Of a DNA stretch of 33,450 nucleotides, positions 14,035-23,020 are shown one piece after another; the first letter of the stretch is position 1, and every line of letters starts with the position of its first letter. Both the position numbers and the translations under genes were made by a program. Where the stretch lies: the NCBI GenBank assembly GCA_963611355.1, contig CAVDRM010000029.1, positions 1 to 33,450 of the forward strand, in the 5' to 3' direction. Source of the DNA: CAVDRM01 sp963611355 (GTDB taxonomy: Bacteria; Bacillota; Clostridia; Christensenellales; Aristaeellaceae). The notes below the pieces were generated by a model. It was not told the DNA's origin, did not search any database, and worked only from the letters and a program-made list of their open reading frames with translations.

Positions 14035-16572
14035 CTAATCCACCGTTTCTCCCGTCAGCGCCTTCCATGCATTGCGAAGGGTCGTCTGATTCTGAACGCC
14101 GTAATTGGGGTCGTTCTGCCTGCACTCGTCCATATCGCGCAGGAAGTGGACGCAGAGATGGCCGTCAAAGCCGTTATTCGTGATTGAGCCGGTCAAATGC
14201 GGACGGTCGTGCATGGCTGCCATCGTCCAGCGGCCGTCCGGCAGACGGACATACACCGTCTGCACCGTCCAGCCGATTTTGCCGAAGGACTTGAACATGA
14301 GCAGCGTGTCCTTGAGGGTTGCCGGCTGGCAATCCGCATGACGGCCGCGGGCGTAGACCTTGAGCGTCCACGAAAGCCCCGTGTCCGGGTCATAGATGAG
14401 CAGGGAGCTGCCGCTTGCAAGCGCGGGCTTCACGACATTATACCAATGCAGGAGCTGCACTTGGGAATCGGACGGGCCGTTCATATAACCGTCGCTGTCG
14501 CTCAGCGTCAGGCAGGGCGTCGCGGACATCCCCTTGGCGTGTCCGCTGTACAAGAGCGCCTGCGTGGATGCTCCCGCCACGCCGTCCGTGGTCAGCCCGT
14601 TGCGCATCTGGAAATTCAGCACGGCGAGATAGGTCGTTTCATCGAATTTGCCGTTGACGCTGACGGTATAGTCCAGCTCCCTGAGCGCCGTCTGCATCCT
14701 GCTGACCGCGGCCGCGTCCGGCGCGTAGTCGTCATAATAGATATGCAGGGTCTCGTAGCTGTTCAAATCGTCCGAATAGGCGATGGCGGCGTCGGAGAAC
14801 AGGACGGTGAAGGTGTTTTTGCCCGCCTTGCCGTCCTCCGTCAGGCCGTGCAGCTTCTGGAACTGCTTGACCGCCGCAACGGTTTGCGCGTCATAGGTGC
14901 CCGTGACGCTGCTTACATAATTCAGCTCCCGCAGCCGCTCCTGCACAAGGCGCACGTCGCTGCCCGTCATACCGGAGGTCAGCGTTCTGCTGAGCGTGTC
15001 CGTATCGTAAGAAGGCGTAGCCGTCGGCGTCGGCGACGGGGTCGGCGTAGATGCATCCTCCTCGCCGAACACCAGATAGCTGGTCAGCACATAGCCCGTC
15101 TGCCCGCCGTAGGTGACCGTGCACCATTTTTCGCCCACGCTTTGAACGGTCAGCACCGTTTTGTTGGGGATGAGCCTGAGCGCCGCGGCGCTTGTGGAGG
15201 CCGTTTTCCGCAAGGTGAGCGTGCCGCCGGTGGTCTTGACCGTGGCCGTCAGACCGTCAGGCGAGTTATCCGGCGTGGGCGTCGGCGAAGCGGTCGGAGT
15301 CGCCGTGACGACCTTCGCATCGGAGAATACCAAATAGCTGGTCAGCACATAGCCCGTCTTCCCGTCGTAGGTGGTTTTGCACCACTTGCTGCCCTTTTCC
15401 GATATGGTGAGGACGGTCTGATTCGGGATGTATTTGAGCGCCGCGCTGCCGGTGGACTGGCTCTTGCGCAGGGTGAGCGTGCCGCCCGTGGTCTTAACCG
15501 CGGCCGTCGCGCTGCCCGAATTGTCCGGTGTTGCGGTCGGGGTGGGGGACGGCGTTGCGGTGTAATTGGTATTATTGTAATTAAAATTCAGATAGCTGGT
15601 CAGTACATAGCCCGTCTGCCCGTCATACGTCGTTTTGCACCATGTGCTGCCCTTTTCCGATACGGAGAGGACGGTCAGGTTGGGGATGTATCGGAGCGCC
15701 TTCGCGCCTGTGGACTGGGTCTGCCGCAGGGTGAGCGTGCCGCCCGTTGTCTGCACGCGGGCTGAGGCGGTCTGCGTCTGAATGTCAAAATTGAGATAGC
15801 TGGTCAGTACATAGCCCGTCTGCCCGTTATACGTCGCTTTGCACCACTTGCTGCCCTTTTCCGAAACGGACAGAATGGTCAGGTTGGGAATATATTGGAG
15901 CGCCTTCGCGCCTGTGGACTGGCTCTGCCGCAGGGTGAGCGTGCCGCCCGTTGTCTGCACCCGCGCCGTTATCGTTGAATCGATTTTGGCGGTGGGGGTG
16001 GGGGACGGCGTCGCGGTGTAATTGTTATTATCGTAATTAAAATTCAGATAGCTTGTCAGCGCATAGCCGGTCTTCCCGTTATACGTCGTTTTGCACCATG
16101 TGCTGCCCTTTTCCGATACGGAGAGGACGGTCAGGTTGGGGATATATTGAAGCGCCTTCGCGCCTGTGGACTGGGTCTGGCGCAGGGTGAGCGTGCCGCC
16201 CGTTGTCTGCACCCGCGCTTTGGTGCCGGCGGCAGAGACAACAGCGGACGCCGATATTGACGCCGCATCGGGCTTAAAGGACGGCGCAAGCAGGTACAGG
16301 CGCGTCAGGGTCTTGTCCCCCGCCTGGCCGTCCGAGGTGAGCTTCTGCTCCTTCTGGAACTGCATGACGACCTTTTCCGTGCCCGCGCCGAATATGCCGT
16401 CCGTGGTTAAGTCATACCCAAGCGATGCCAGCGCGGACTGCATGTTCAAAACCTCCGCCCCGCTGTCGCCCTTCTCCAGGGTTTCGTATTTAGCCAATGC
16501 CGAGCCGCCGAAAAGCAGCGAACAGAGCACCAAAAAGCTGACCAGCGTCCGAACGCGCCCCGCTTTCATCAT
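14035..16572 (-). CDS. Secreted wall-binding protein: PG-binding domains, five SH3 repeats, HxC-type C-terminal domain
   Basis: An 845-residue exported protein. ATG at 16572 follows GGGAGG by 9 bases. A signal peptide covers residues 1-27 (VRTLVSFLVLCSLLFGGSALA). A PG_binding_1 domain follows (about 28-95), then five bacterial SH3 modules (about 115-515) joined by TPSPTPTA linkers. Two more PG_binding_1 domains lie at about 530-690 (GMTGSDVRLVQERLRELNYV; AVSRMQTALRELDYTVSVNG). The last 140 residues form a domain with ARGRHADCQP, MHDRPHLTGS and GFDGHLCVHFL; its His/Cys pattern recalls, but does not match, L,D-transpeptidase motifs. Likely role: binding peptidoglycan stems and perhaps acting on them. 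The C-terminal activity is unknown. Confidence 0.88.
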   Translation of the reverse strand: MMKAGRVRTLVSFLVLCSLLFGGSALAKYETLEKGDSGAEVLNMQSALASLGYDLTTDGIFGAGTEKVVMQFQKEQKLTSDGQAGDKTLTRLYLLAPSFKPDAASISASAVVSAAGTKARVQTTGGTLTLRQTQSTGAKALQYIPNLTVLSVSEKGSTWCKTTYNGKTGYALTSYLNFNYDNNNYTATPSPTPTAKIDSTITARVQTTGGTLTLRQSQSTGAKALQYIPNLTILSVSEKGSKWCKATYNGQTGYVLTSYLNFDIQTQTASARVQTTGGTLTLRQTQSTGAKALRYIPNLTVLSVSEKGSTWCKTTYDGQTGYVLTSYLNFNYNNTNYTATPSPTPTATPDNSGSATAAVKTTGGTLTLRKSQSTGSAALKYIPNQTVLTISEKGSKWCKTTYDGKTGYVLTSYLVFSDAKVVTATPTASPTPTPDNSPDGLTATVKTTGGTLTLRKTASTSAAALRLIPNKTVLTVQSVGEKWCTVTYGGQTGYVLTSYLVFGEEDASTPTPSPTPTATPSYDTDTLSRTLTSGMTGSDVRLVQERLRELNYVSSVTGTYDAQTVAAVKQFQKLHGLTEDGKAGKNTFTVLFSDAAIAYSDDLNSYETLHIYYDDYAPDAAAVSRMQTALRELDYTVSVNGKFDETTYLAVLNFQMRNGLTTDGVAGASTQALLYSGHAKGMSATPCLTLSDSDGYMNGPSDSQVQLLHWYNVVKPALASGSSLLIYDPDTGLSWTLKVYARGRHADCQPATLKDTLLMFKSFGKIGWTVQTVYVRLPDGRWTMAAMHDRPHLTGSITNNGFDGHLCVHFLRDMDECRQNDPNYGVQNQTTLRNAWKALTGETVD
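15059..16219 (-). repeat. Five tandem SH3-module repeats within the wall protein gene
   Basis: Five modules of about 65-85 codons each begin with (A)RVQTTGGTLTLRQ or VKTTGGTLTLRK and end GYVLTSYL. Modules 1 to 3 are nearly identical in DNA as well as protein. Modules 1 and 3 even share the linker (NFNY-x-N-x-NYTATPSPTPTA), which points to recent unequal exchange. Modules 4 and 5 are more diverged. Confidence 0.88.
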
Positions 16573-16609
16573 GCATCTTCGCCTCCCATGCATCAAATCA
16601 TCGTAGGAT

Positions 16610-16638
16610 AGCATATCACATTATGTCTGAATTGTAAA
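16610..16638 (-). promoter_or_regulatory. Promoter of the wall-binding protein gene
   Basis: On the minus strand, TTTACA (16638-16633), 17 bases, TATGCT (16615-16610), about 40 bases ahead of the ATG at 16572. Confidence 0.6.
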
Positions 16639-16770
16639 CCATTATTACGGAAATGTTACAATTCTTAAGCAAAATACATGCGCCGCCTTCTCTGTGCCGA
16701 AGCCGCCGAAAAGAATTTTCCTTCCCCTTCACCAAATTAGAAATTATCAGAATTATGCCCACAATACACA

Positions 16771-16799
16771 TTGTAATTTATAGGAAAAAACTTTATACT
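16771..16799 (+). promoter_or_regulatory. Promoter of the glgCDA operon
   Basis: TTGTAA (16771-16776), 17 bases, TATACT (16794-16799). This leaves a 5' leader of about 120 bases before glgC, AT-rich and with T-tracts but no structure I can name. Confidence 0.65.
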
Positions 16800-16928
16800 T
16801 TTAGTACGATGAAGCACGCTCTTTTTTGACGCGGTTTTGACAAACCTTCGGCCAACAACAGGTTTTGAAAGATAAAAAACGGTCAAAATCGTGCTGAAAT
16901 GTGCATTGATTCTAAAGGAGTGAAGGAC

Positions 16929-18101
16929 ATGCTGCGCAAGAAACGCTGCGTCGCCATGCTGCTGGCGGGCGGGCAGGGAAGCCGTCTGGGCATCCTGACC
17001 AGCCACATGGCCAAGCCGGCCGTCCCCTTTGGCGGCAAATACCGCATCATTGATTTTCCCCTCAGCAACTGCACCAACAGCGGCATTGACGTGGTGGGTG
17101 TGCTGACCCAATACCGCCCGCTGGAGCTGAACGCCTACATCGGAAGCGGCGCGCCGTGGGACTTGGACTTAAACAGCGGCGGTGCGTTTGTCCTGCCGCC
17201 GTACCAGACCGGCAAGACCGGCGAATGGTACAAGGGCACGGCCAACGCGATTTATCAGAACATCGCGTTCATCGCCCAGTATAACCCCGACTATGTGCTG
17301 ATTCTCTCCGGCGATCATATTTATAAGATGGATTATGCCGCCATGCTCGCGCATCATATCAGCCATCAGGCGGATGTGACCATTGCCGTGCGTCAGGTGC
17401 CGTGGGCGGAGGCCAGCCGTTTCGGCATCATGAACACGGATGATGACGACAACATTCTTGAATTTGAAGAAAAGCCGGCGAATCCCAAATCCAATAACGC
17501 CTCCATGGGCGTGTATGTGTTCTCGTGGGACAAGCTGCGCAAATATCTGGAGGCGGACGAGGCCGCCCCCGATTCTTCCAACGACTTTGGCAAGAACGTC
17601 ATTCCGCGTATGCTCAAGGACGGTCAGAAAATGACGGCCTATTCCTTCAACGGCTATTGGAAGGACGTCGGCACAATCGAAAGCCTGTGGGAAGCCAACA
17701 TGGATTTGCTGGCCGAAACGCCGGAAATCGATTTGCATGACAAGGCTTGGCGCATCTGCGGCCGCAACGAGGGCTATATGCCCCAGTACATTGCGGCCGG
17801 CGCGGAGCTTTCCAACTGCCTGATTACCGAGGGCTGCGTGGTGGAAGGGCGCGTGACGCACAGCATCCTGTCCTCCGGCGTCGTCATCGAAAAGGGCGCG
17901 CAGGTCATCGACAGCGTGATTATGCCGGGCGCCCGCATCAAAGCGGGGGCTTCGGTCGTCCGCGCCATCGTTGCGGAAAACGCCTGCGTGGGTGAAAATG
18001 CGCGGGTGGGCGAATCGCATGGCAAAATCGCCGTAGTCGGCATCGGCGTGCAGGTCGCGCCGGACGGCATCGTTCACGCGGGCGAGCAGTACGAACCCTG
18101 A
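16929..18101 (+). CDS. glgC: Glucose-1-phosphate adenylyltransferase, catalytic subunit
   Basis: A 390-residue enzyme making ADP-glucose from ATP and glucose-1-phosphate, the committed step of glycogen synthesis. ATG at 16929 follows AAAGGAG by 9 bases; an ATG 30 bases upstream lacks a site. The nucleotide-binding signature is complete (LLAGGQGSRLGILTSHMAKP, then FGGKYRIIDFPLSNC). The metal-binding Asp is present in LILSGDHIYKMDY and the sugar-phosphate motif in FEEKP. The C-terminal third is a left-handed beta-helix (SSGVVIEKGAQVIDSVIMPG). It is the first gene of glgC-glgD-glgA. Confidence 0.97.
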   Translation: MLRKKRCVAMLLAGGQGSRLGILTSHMAKPAVPFGGKYRIIDFPLSNCTNSGIDVVGVLTQYRPLELNAYIGSGAPWDLDLNSGGAFVLPPYQTGKTGEWYKGTANAIYQNIAFIAQYNPDYVLILSGDHIYKMDYAAMLAHHISHQADVTIAVRQVPWAEASRFGIMNTDDDDNILEFEEKPANPKSNNASMGVYVFSWDKLRKYLEADEAAPDSSNDFGKNVIPRMLKDGQKMTAYSFNGYWKDVGTIESLWEANMDLLAETPEIDLHDKAWRICGRNEGYMPQYIAAGAELSNCLITEGCVVEGRVTHSILSSGVVIEKGAQVIDSVIMPGARIKAGASVVRAIVAENACVGENARVGESHGKIAVVGIGVQVAPDGIVHAGEQYEP

Positions 18102-18129
18102 CCGTTTTTCAGAAAGGAAGCAAACAGCC

Positions 18130-19251
18130 ATGAAAAAAATGATGGGCTTGATTTATACGGGCGATCAGGATGCGCGGCTGCGTGAGCTGACCGCCATGCG
18201 AGCGGTGGCTGCCGTGCCCATGCTGTCCCGCTACCGCCTGATTGATTTTCCGCTGGCCTCGATGGTGGGCAGCGGCATCCGAAACATCGGCGTTATTATG
18301 CAGCGCAACTATCACAGCCTGATGGACCATCTGGGCTCCGGCAAGGAATGGGATCTGCACGGCAAGCGCGAGGGTCTGGTCATCCTGCCGCCCTTTGTCA
18401 CGCAGGGCAATGTGGGCGTCTATGAAGGTTTTTTGGACGCCCTGCGCAGCAATCTGCCGTTCCTGCGCCGCAGCAAGGAAAAATACATCGTCCTGACGAA
18501 CAGCTATATGCTCTACTCCCTGTCGTTTGACGATATGCTGAGCTTCCACGAGGAAAAGAATGCGGACGTGACCGTCCTGTATACGCACGACAAGAACGCC
18601 CGCCGCAACGGAAGCGGCAAGTATGCGCAGCTTGATGAGGACGGGCGCGTGACGCAGCTGGAGGTAGACCCCGTCATTCCGCGCTTTGACGCGACCATGA
18701 CCGAGACCTTCCTTGTCCGCCGCGAACTGCTCATCATGCTCATCGACAGAGCCACCTCCCGCGGGCAGTATCATTTTACGCGCCAGCTTCTGATGAATGC
18801 CGTCAACGACCGCTCCCTGGCCGTGTACGGCTACGAGTGCCCCGGCCGCGTCTGGCCGATTGACTCCGTGCAGGCGTATTATCAGTGCAACATGGATTTG
18901 CTGAAGCCCGAAAACAGCGCCGCCGTTTTTGTCCCCGGCCGTCCCGTCTGGACCAAGCTGCGCGATGAGATGCCCTCCCGCTACGCATCCGGCTCAAAGG
19001 TGCAGAATTCCTTCATCGCTGACGGGTGCATCATCGAGGGCACGGTGGAAAACAGTGTGCTGTCCCGCTCCGTGCGCGTGGAAAAGGGCGCGGTGGTCAA
19101 GAACAGCATCATCATGCAGGACAGCCACATCGGCGCGAATTCGGAGCTGGATCACTGCATCCTGGACAAGCAGGTGACTGTGCGCGAAAACGCCCGTTTG
19201 ATAGGGCCTGCGGCGTATCCGATTCTGATTGCGAAAAATTTGACGGTGTAA
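18130..19251 (+). CDS. glgD: Glucose-1-phosphate adenylyltransferase, GlgD regulatory subunit
   Basis: A 373-residue paralogue of GlgC that starts 28 bases after it, with AGAAAGGAAG upstream. The fold is conserved (RYRLIDFPLASMVGSGIRNI; beta-helix end SRSVRVEKGAVVKNSIIMQD). The catalytic features are lost: the GGxGxRL loop is replaced by YTGDQDARLRE and the GDHIYKMDY region by TNSYMLYSLSF, so the metal-binding Asp is missing. This is as known for Firmicutes GlgD, which is inactive alone but forms a more active, differently regulated heterotetramer with GlgC. Confidence 0.95.
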   Translation: MKKMMGLIYTGDQDARLRELTAMRAVAAVPMLSRYRLIDFPLASMVGSGIRNIGVIMQRNYHSLMDHLGSGKEWDLHGKREGLVILPPFVTQGNVGVYEGFLDALRSNLPFLRRSKEKYIVLTNSYMLYSLSFDDMLSFHEEKNADVTVLYTHDKNARRNGSGKYAQLDEDGRVTQLEVDPVIPRFDATMTETFLVRRELLIMLIDRATSRGQYHFTRQLLMNAVNDRSLAVYGYECPGRVWPIDSVQAYYQCNMDLLKPENSAAVFVPGRPVWTKLRDEMPSRYASGSKVQNSFIADGCIIEGTVENSVLSRSVRVEKGAVVKNSIIMQDSHIGANSELDHCILDKQVTVRENARLIGPAAYPILIAKNLTV

Positions 19252-19367
19252 ATAAAGGAATTATCATCCCGATTGCCGAAAGCATAGAAAGGCGACCGAA
19301 CGCAAGCCGCTGAGCGGGCGCCGGCCGCCTCTTCATTTTTTGAAACATCGAAGGAGGGAATGTCTCC

Positions 19368-21035
19368 ATGAATATCCTGTTTGCAGCCAGCGAATGCGTA
19401 CCGTTTATCAAAACAGGCGGCCTGGCGGATGTCACCGGCGCGCTGTCCGTGACGCTGGCACAAAAGGGACATGACGTGCGCGTCATGCTGCCGCTGTATG
19501 CCGCCATTCCGGAAGAATATGTGCGGCAGATGCACCATGTGATCGACTTTGACGTGCAGCTCGGCTGGCGCAAGCAGTATTGCGGCATCGAGGAGCTGAA
19601 GCGGGACGGCGTGACCTACTACTTCGTGGACAATAAGTATTACTTCGGCCGCAGCTATGTGTATGGTCTGGGCGGGGACGAATACGAGCGCTTCGGCTTC
19701 TTCTGCCGCGCCGTGCTGAATGCCCTGCCGCTCCTGAATTTCCGGCCGGATGTCATTCACGCCAACGACTGGCAGACCGGCATGGTGCCCGCCCTGCTTA
19801 AAATTCAGTACGCGCATCTGCCCTTCTTTGCAGACATCAGGACCGTTTACACCATCCATAACCTGCAATATCAGGGCGTGTTCGGAATCGACCAGTTCAA
19901 GGACATTTTCAGCCTTCCGGACGATGTGTTCACTGCCGACAAGCTGGAGCATTTCGGCAGCGCCAGCTTCATGAAGGCCGGCCTTGTCTATGCGGACGAA
20001 ATCACCACCGTCAGCCCCAGCTATGCCGAGGAAATCCAGACCGCCTACTACGGCGAACGGCTGGACGGGCTTCTCCGCGCCAAGCGCAACCATTTAAGCG
20101 GCGTGCTGAACGGCATTGACGTCGTCGATTATAACCCCGCCACGGACAAGAATTTGGCTGCCCATTATTCCGCCGACGCGCCCGAAAACAAGGCCGCCTG
20201 CAAGCGTGCCCTGCAGGAAATGCTGGGCTTGGAGGTGCGCGACAGCGTGCCTGTCATCGGCATGGTGGGACGTCTGACCGCCCAGAAGGGGCTGGATCTG
20301 GTGGATCATATCATCGGCGAACTGATGCAGGAGGACGTACAGCTGGTCGTCTTGGGCATGGGCGATGCCCGCTACTTCAACCTCTTCAGCTGGGCAGAGC
20401 AGCGCTATCAGGGGCGCGTAGCGGCGCGCTTCCAGATGGACCATCAGCTTGCGCACAGAATTTACGCGGGCGCGGACATGTTCCTGATGCCATCGCAGTT
20501 TGAGCCGTGCGGCCTTTCCCAGATGATTGCCCTGCGCTACGGAACCGTGCCGATTGTCCGCGAAACGGGCGGCCTGCGCGATACGGTGCTGTCCTACAAC
20601 GACGCCAACGGCGCGGGAAACGGCTTCACCTTCTTTAACTATAATGCGCACGATATGCTGTATACCATTCGCCGCGCCCTGTACTTCTATCATAACCGCC
20701 GTGACATCTGGACGCTGCTCATGCGTCGCGGCATGGAGGGCGATTATTCATGGAATCATTCCGCCGAAACATACCTGTCCCTCTACGCCAGCATGACGGG
20801 GATTCAGCCTGCGGCCGTTTCCGCGTCCAAGGCCGAGCCGACGGCAGACGCATCCAAGGCAGATTTGGCGGCAGATAAGACCGCGAAGACGAAAGCATCC
20901 GAAGCGAAATCCCCTGCCACGCCCAAGAGGAAACCCGCCGAAAAAAAGGCGACCGCATCCAAACCGGCAGAAACGAAACCAGTCGAAAAGAAGCCTGCCG
21001 CGAAGAAACCGGCGGTGAAAAAGGCGAAGGCGTAA
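19368..21035 (+). CDS. glgA: Glycogen synthase with Lys/Ala/Pro-rich C-terminal tail
   Basis: A 555-residue enzyme; GAAGGAGGG precedes the ATG. It transfers glucose from ADP-glucose to the growing alpha-1,4 glucan. The GT5 fold is clear: FIKTGGLADVTGAL near the start for ADP-glucose, DVIHANDWQTGMVPALL, VGRLTAQKGLDLV and PSQFEPCGLSQMIALRYG with the catalytic Glu region. The conserved enzyme ends near residue 483 (TYLSLYASM). The remaining 72 or so residues are low-complexity repeats of Lys, Ala, Pro, Thr and Glu (SKADLAADKTAKTKASEAKS, then KPAEKK-like units). Bacterial GlgA proteins usually stop near 480. The tail is strongly basic at its end and probably disordered. The 116-base gap from glgD holds no gene. 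Confidence 0.96.
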   Translation: MNILFAASECVPFIKTGGLADVTGALSVTLAQKGHDVRVMLPLYAAIPEEYVRQMHHVIDFDVQLGWRKQYCGIEELKRDGVTYYFVDNKYYFGRSYVYGLGGDEYERFGFFCRAVLNALPLLNFRPDVIHANDWQTGMVPALLKIQYAHLPFFADIRTVYTIHNLQYQGVFGIDQFKDIFSLPDDVFTADKLEHFGSASFMKAGLVYADEITTVSPSYAEEIQTAYYGERLDGLLRAKRNHLSGVLNGIDVVDYNPATDKNLAAHYSADAPENKAACKRALQEMLGLEVRDSVPVIGMVGRLTAQKGLDLVDHIIGELMQEDVQLVVLGMGDARYFNLFSWAEQRYQGRVAARFQMDHQLAHRIYAGADMFLMPSQFEPCGLSQMIALRYGTVPIVRETGGLRDTVLSYNDANGAGNGFTFFNYNAHDMLYTIRRALYFYHNRRDIWTLLMRRGMEGDYSWNHSAETYLSLYASMTGIQPAAVSASKAEPTADASKADLAADKTAKTKASEAKSPATPKRKPAEKKATASKPAETKPVEKKPAAKKPAVKKAKA

Positions 21036-21258
21036 GCGTATCGCCGATTTGTCCGACCGACAGAAAACAAACAATCGAACTGGCAGCCACGATGATAAAA
21101 GATATTCCGGCAGCCGTATCAAAGAAATAACCGCTTTCATTTCAACATCAGACGGTGCGGCGCGCCCTGAAAGAATGAACTGCATAAGCGGAATAGCCGA
21201 AGCCCTCCATCAATCATTCGGGAGAATGCGCACGGCGCATCAAATCTAAAAAATATTG

Positions 21259-21331
21259 CAAAGCAGCCGGGAAAGGCGCATGTGCTGTAACGGGCGATTC
21301 CGTATACAGGCGCGGTACTCCGGCTGCTTTG
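21259..21331. terminator. Multi-stem palindromic element (possible leftward terminator of purB)
   Basis: CAAAGCAGCCGG (21259-21270) pairs perfectly with CCGGCTGCTTTG (21320-21331). Inside are a GCGC/GCGC pair and a stem CTGTAACGG / CCGT(A)TACAG with one bulge, so the 73 bases fold almost completely. On the minus strand it lies 49 bases after the purB stop and is followed by an ATATTTTTTA tract, fitting a terminator. The surrounding 21036-21379 holds no gene that I can support. Confidence 0.55.
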
Positions 21332-21379
21332 TCAATCAAAGGACTGCGAACAAGGAAGGTTTTTCGGTTTGGTTTATCT

Positions 21380-22816
21380 TTACAGCGTGATTTCTTTTGC
21401 CTGCACCCTGCACTCCGCGAATTTTTCCAGCGCGGGTGCGATGGTATGGGCGAGGTAATCCCGCGTCTGCATGGGCGCACAGCCGACATAGAGGGACGGC
21501 TGAAGGCGTTCCGTCAGTTCGGCCATGGTCATGGGGAACTGGTCGTCCGCAGCAATGCGCTCAATCAAATCACAGGGCTTGCCCTCGTCCTTGACCTGCA
21601 CACCGGCAGCCATCGAATGCACACGAATGCGCTCGTGCAGCTTCTGCCGGTCGCCGCCCGCCTTGACCGCGTCCATCAAAATGTTTTCTGTCGCCATGAA
21701 CGGCAGCTCCTCGCGCAGATGCTTTTCAATGACCCGCTCGTGTACGACCAGGCCGCCTGCCACGTTCAAATACAGTGACAGCACGGAATCGGCGCAGAGA
21801 AAGCCCTCGGCAATCGAAATGCGGCGGTTGGCGCTGTCGTCCAGCGTCCGCTCCATCCACTGCTCCGCAGTGGTCATCGCGCCGTTCTGCGCGTTAGCAA
21901 TCAGGTGGCGGCACAGCCCCGCCATCCGCTCGCAGCGCATGGGGTTGCGCTTGTACGCCATTGCGGACGAGCCGACCTGCGTCTTTTCAAACGGCTCTTC
22001 GATTTCCTTTTCGTGCGCCAGCAAGCGGATGTCCGTAGAAAATTTGTGTGCGCTTTGGGCGATTTGGGACAGGAAATTCAGCACCCGCGCATCCGTTTTG
22101 CGGGAATAAGTCTGGCCGGAAACGGGCACGGCGGCGGCAAAGCCCATTTTTTCGCAGATGAGCGCGTCCAAATGCTTCACCTTGTCAAAATCACCGTCAA
22201 ACAGCTCCAAAAAGCTCGCCTGTGTGCCGGTCGTTCCCTTGCAGCCCAGCGGCCGCAGGGTATTCAGCACAAACTCGCACTCCTCCAGATCCAGCATCAA
22301 ATCGTTGAGCCACAGCGTGGCGCGTTTGCCGACCGTGGTGGGCTGGGCGGGCTGAAAATGCGTATACGCAAGGCACGGCACATCGGCGTATTTGTCCGCA
22401 AACGCTGCCAGCACACGCACGATTTCAACCAGCCGCCCCTGCAGCAGCTTCAGCGCGTCGCGCAGAATCAGCACATCGGCGTTGTCGCCCACATAGCAGC
22501 TTGTCGCGCCCAAATGGATAATCGGCGCGGCCAGCGGACATTGGTCGGCATAAGCGCGGATATGAGCCATGACATCGTGCCGAAGCCGGCGTTCGTAGTC
22601 CGCTGCCTTGTCAAAATCAATGTCCTCCGTGTGCACCTGCATTTCTTCTACCTGCGCTTCGGTGACGGGCAGACCCAGCTCCATTTCGCTTTGCGCCAAA
22701 ATAACCCACAGCCGCCGCCATAAAACCGCCTTGTGCCGCGCAGAAAAAAGCGCCTGCATTTCATCGCTGGCGTAGCGCGTGGAAAACGGCGATTGATACC
22801 TGTCCATGTCCGTCAT
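21380..22816 (-). CDS. purB: Adenylosuccinate lyase
   Basis: A 478-residue enzyme of the fumarase/aspartase superfamily. It splits fumarate from SAICAR and from adenylosuccinate in purine synthesis. The signature loop is present (GSSAMAYKRNPMRCERMAGL), with the catalytic His region (HLGATSCYVGDNAD) and TTGTQASFLELF. I start it at ATG 22816 (MTDMDRYQSPFSTRYASDEM), which follows GGGAGG and lies about 30 bases from a good promoter; the frame is open 56 codons further without homology. It stands alone, away from other pur genes, and is divergent from ogt. Confidence 0.95.
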   Translation of the reverse strand: MTDMDRYQSPFSTRYASDEMQALFSARHKAVLWRRLWVILAQSEMELGLPVTEAQVEEMQVHTEDIDFDKAADYERRLRHDVMAHIRAYADQCPLAAPIIHLGATSCYVGDNADVLILRDALKLLQGRLVEIVRVLAAFADKYADVPCLAYTHFQPAQPTTVGKRATLWLNDLMLDLEECEFVLNTLRPLGCKGTTGTQASFLELFDGDFDKVKHLDALICEKMGFAAAVPVSGQTYSRKTDARVLNFLSQIAQSAHKFSTDIRLLAHEKEIEEPFEKTQVGSSAMAYKRNPMRCERMAGLCRHLIANAQNGAMTTAEQWMERTLDDSANRRISIAEGFLCADSVLSLYLNVAGGLVVHERVIEKHLREELPFMATENILMDAVKAGGDRQKLHERIRVHSMAAGVQVKDEGKPCDLIERIAADDQFPMTMAELTERLQPSLYVGCAPMQTRDYLAHTIAPALEKFAECRVQAKEITL

Positions 22817-22846
22817 AGCCGTGCCTCCCTGAAATTTGTCTGCCTT

Positions 22847-22875
22847 AGTATAGCGCATTTGCGGGACGGGCGCAA
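22847..22875 (-). promoter_or_regulatory. Promoter of purB
   Basis: On the minus strand, TTGCGC (22875-22870), 17 bases, TATACT (22852-22847), just ahead of the ATG at 22816. No guanine-type riboswitch fold is visible in the short leader. Confidence 0.65.
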
Positions 22876-22918
22876 GGGTGGAAGAGAAGCGGGGAAATAT
22901 CGTTTTTTCTGGGAAGGC

Positions 22919-22958
22919 ATCCTTCGGCGTCCAAAGGATGGCTCTTCGCATCCTTTTT
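22919..22958 (+). other. Three-part alternative hairpin in the purB-ogt intergenic region
   Basis: CATCCTT (22919-22925), AAAGGATG (22933-22940) and CATCCTTT (22949-22956) mean the middle segment can pair with either neighbour. The second pairing is followed by two further T, making it terminator-like. No transcript entering from the left is known; the gap 22876-23020 holds no gene. Confidence 0.45.
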
Positions 22959-23020
22959 AGGAAGGCACTGGGGAAAGGAAGCATTCGGGCTGTTTGGCAA
23001 TATTAAAGAATCATTTTTCT

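Noticed and set aside
14197..15765. A 522-residue plus-strand ORF
   Set aside because: It is antisense to the repeat protein; its repeated RR-rich stretches only mirror the SH3 repeats.
15059..16219. Regular repeats that could suggest a CRISPR array
   Set aside because: Units are over 190 bases, in-frame within a coding gene, and have no short unique spacers.
17169..18131. Minus-strand ORF of 320 residues opposite glgC
   Set aside because: glgC is full length with all motifs; the opposing frame is a composition artefact.
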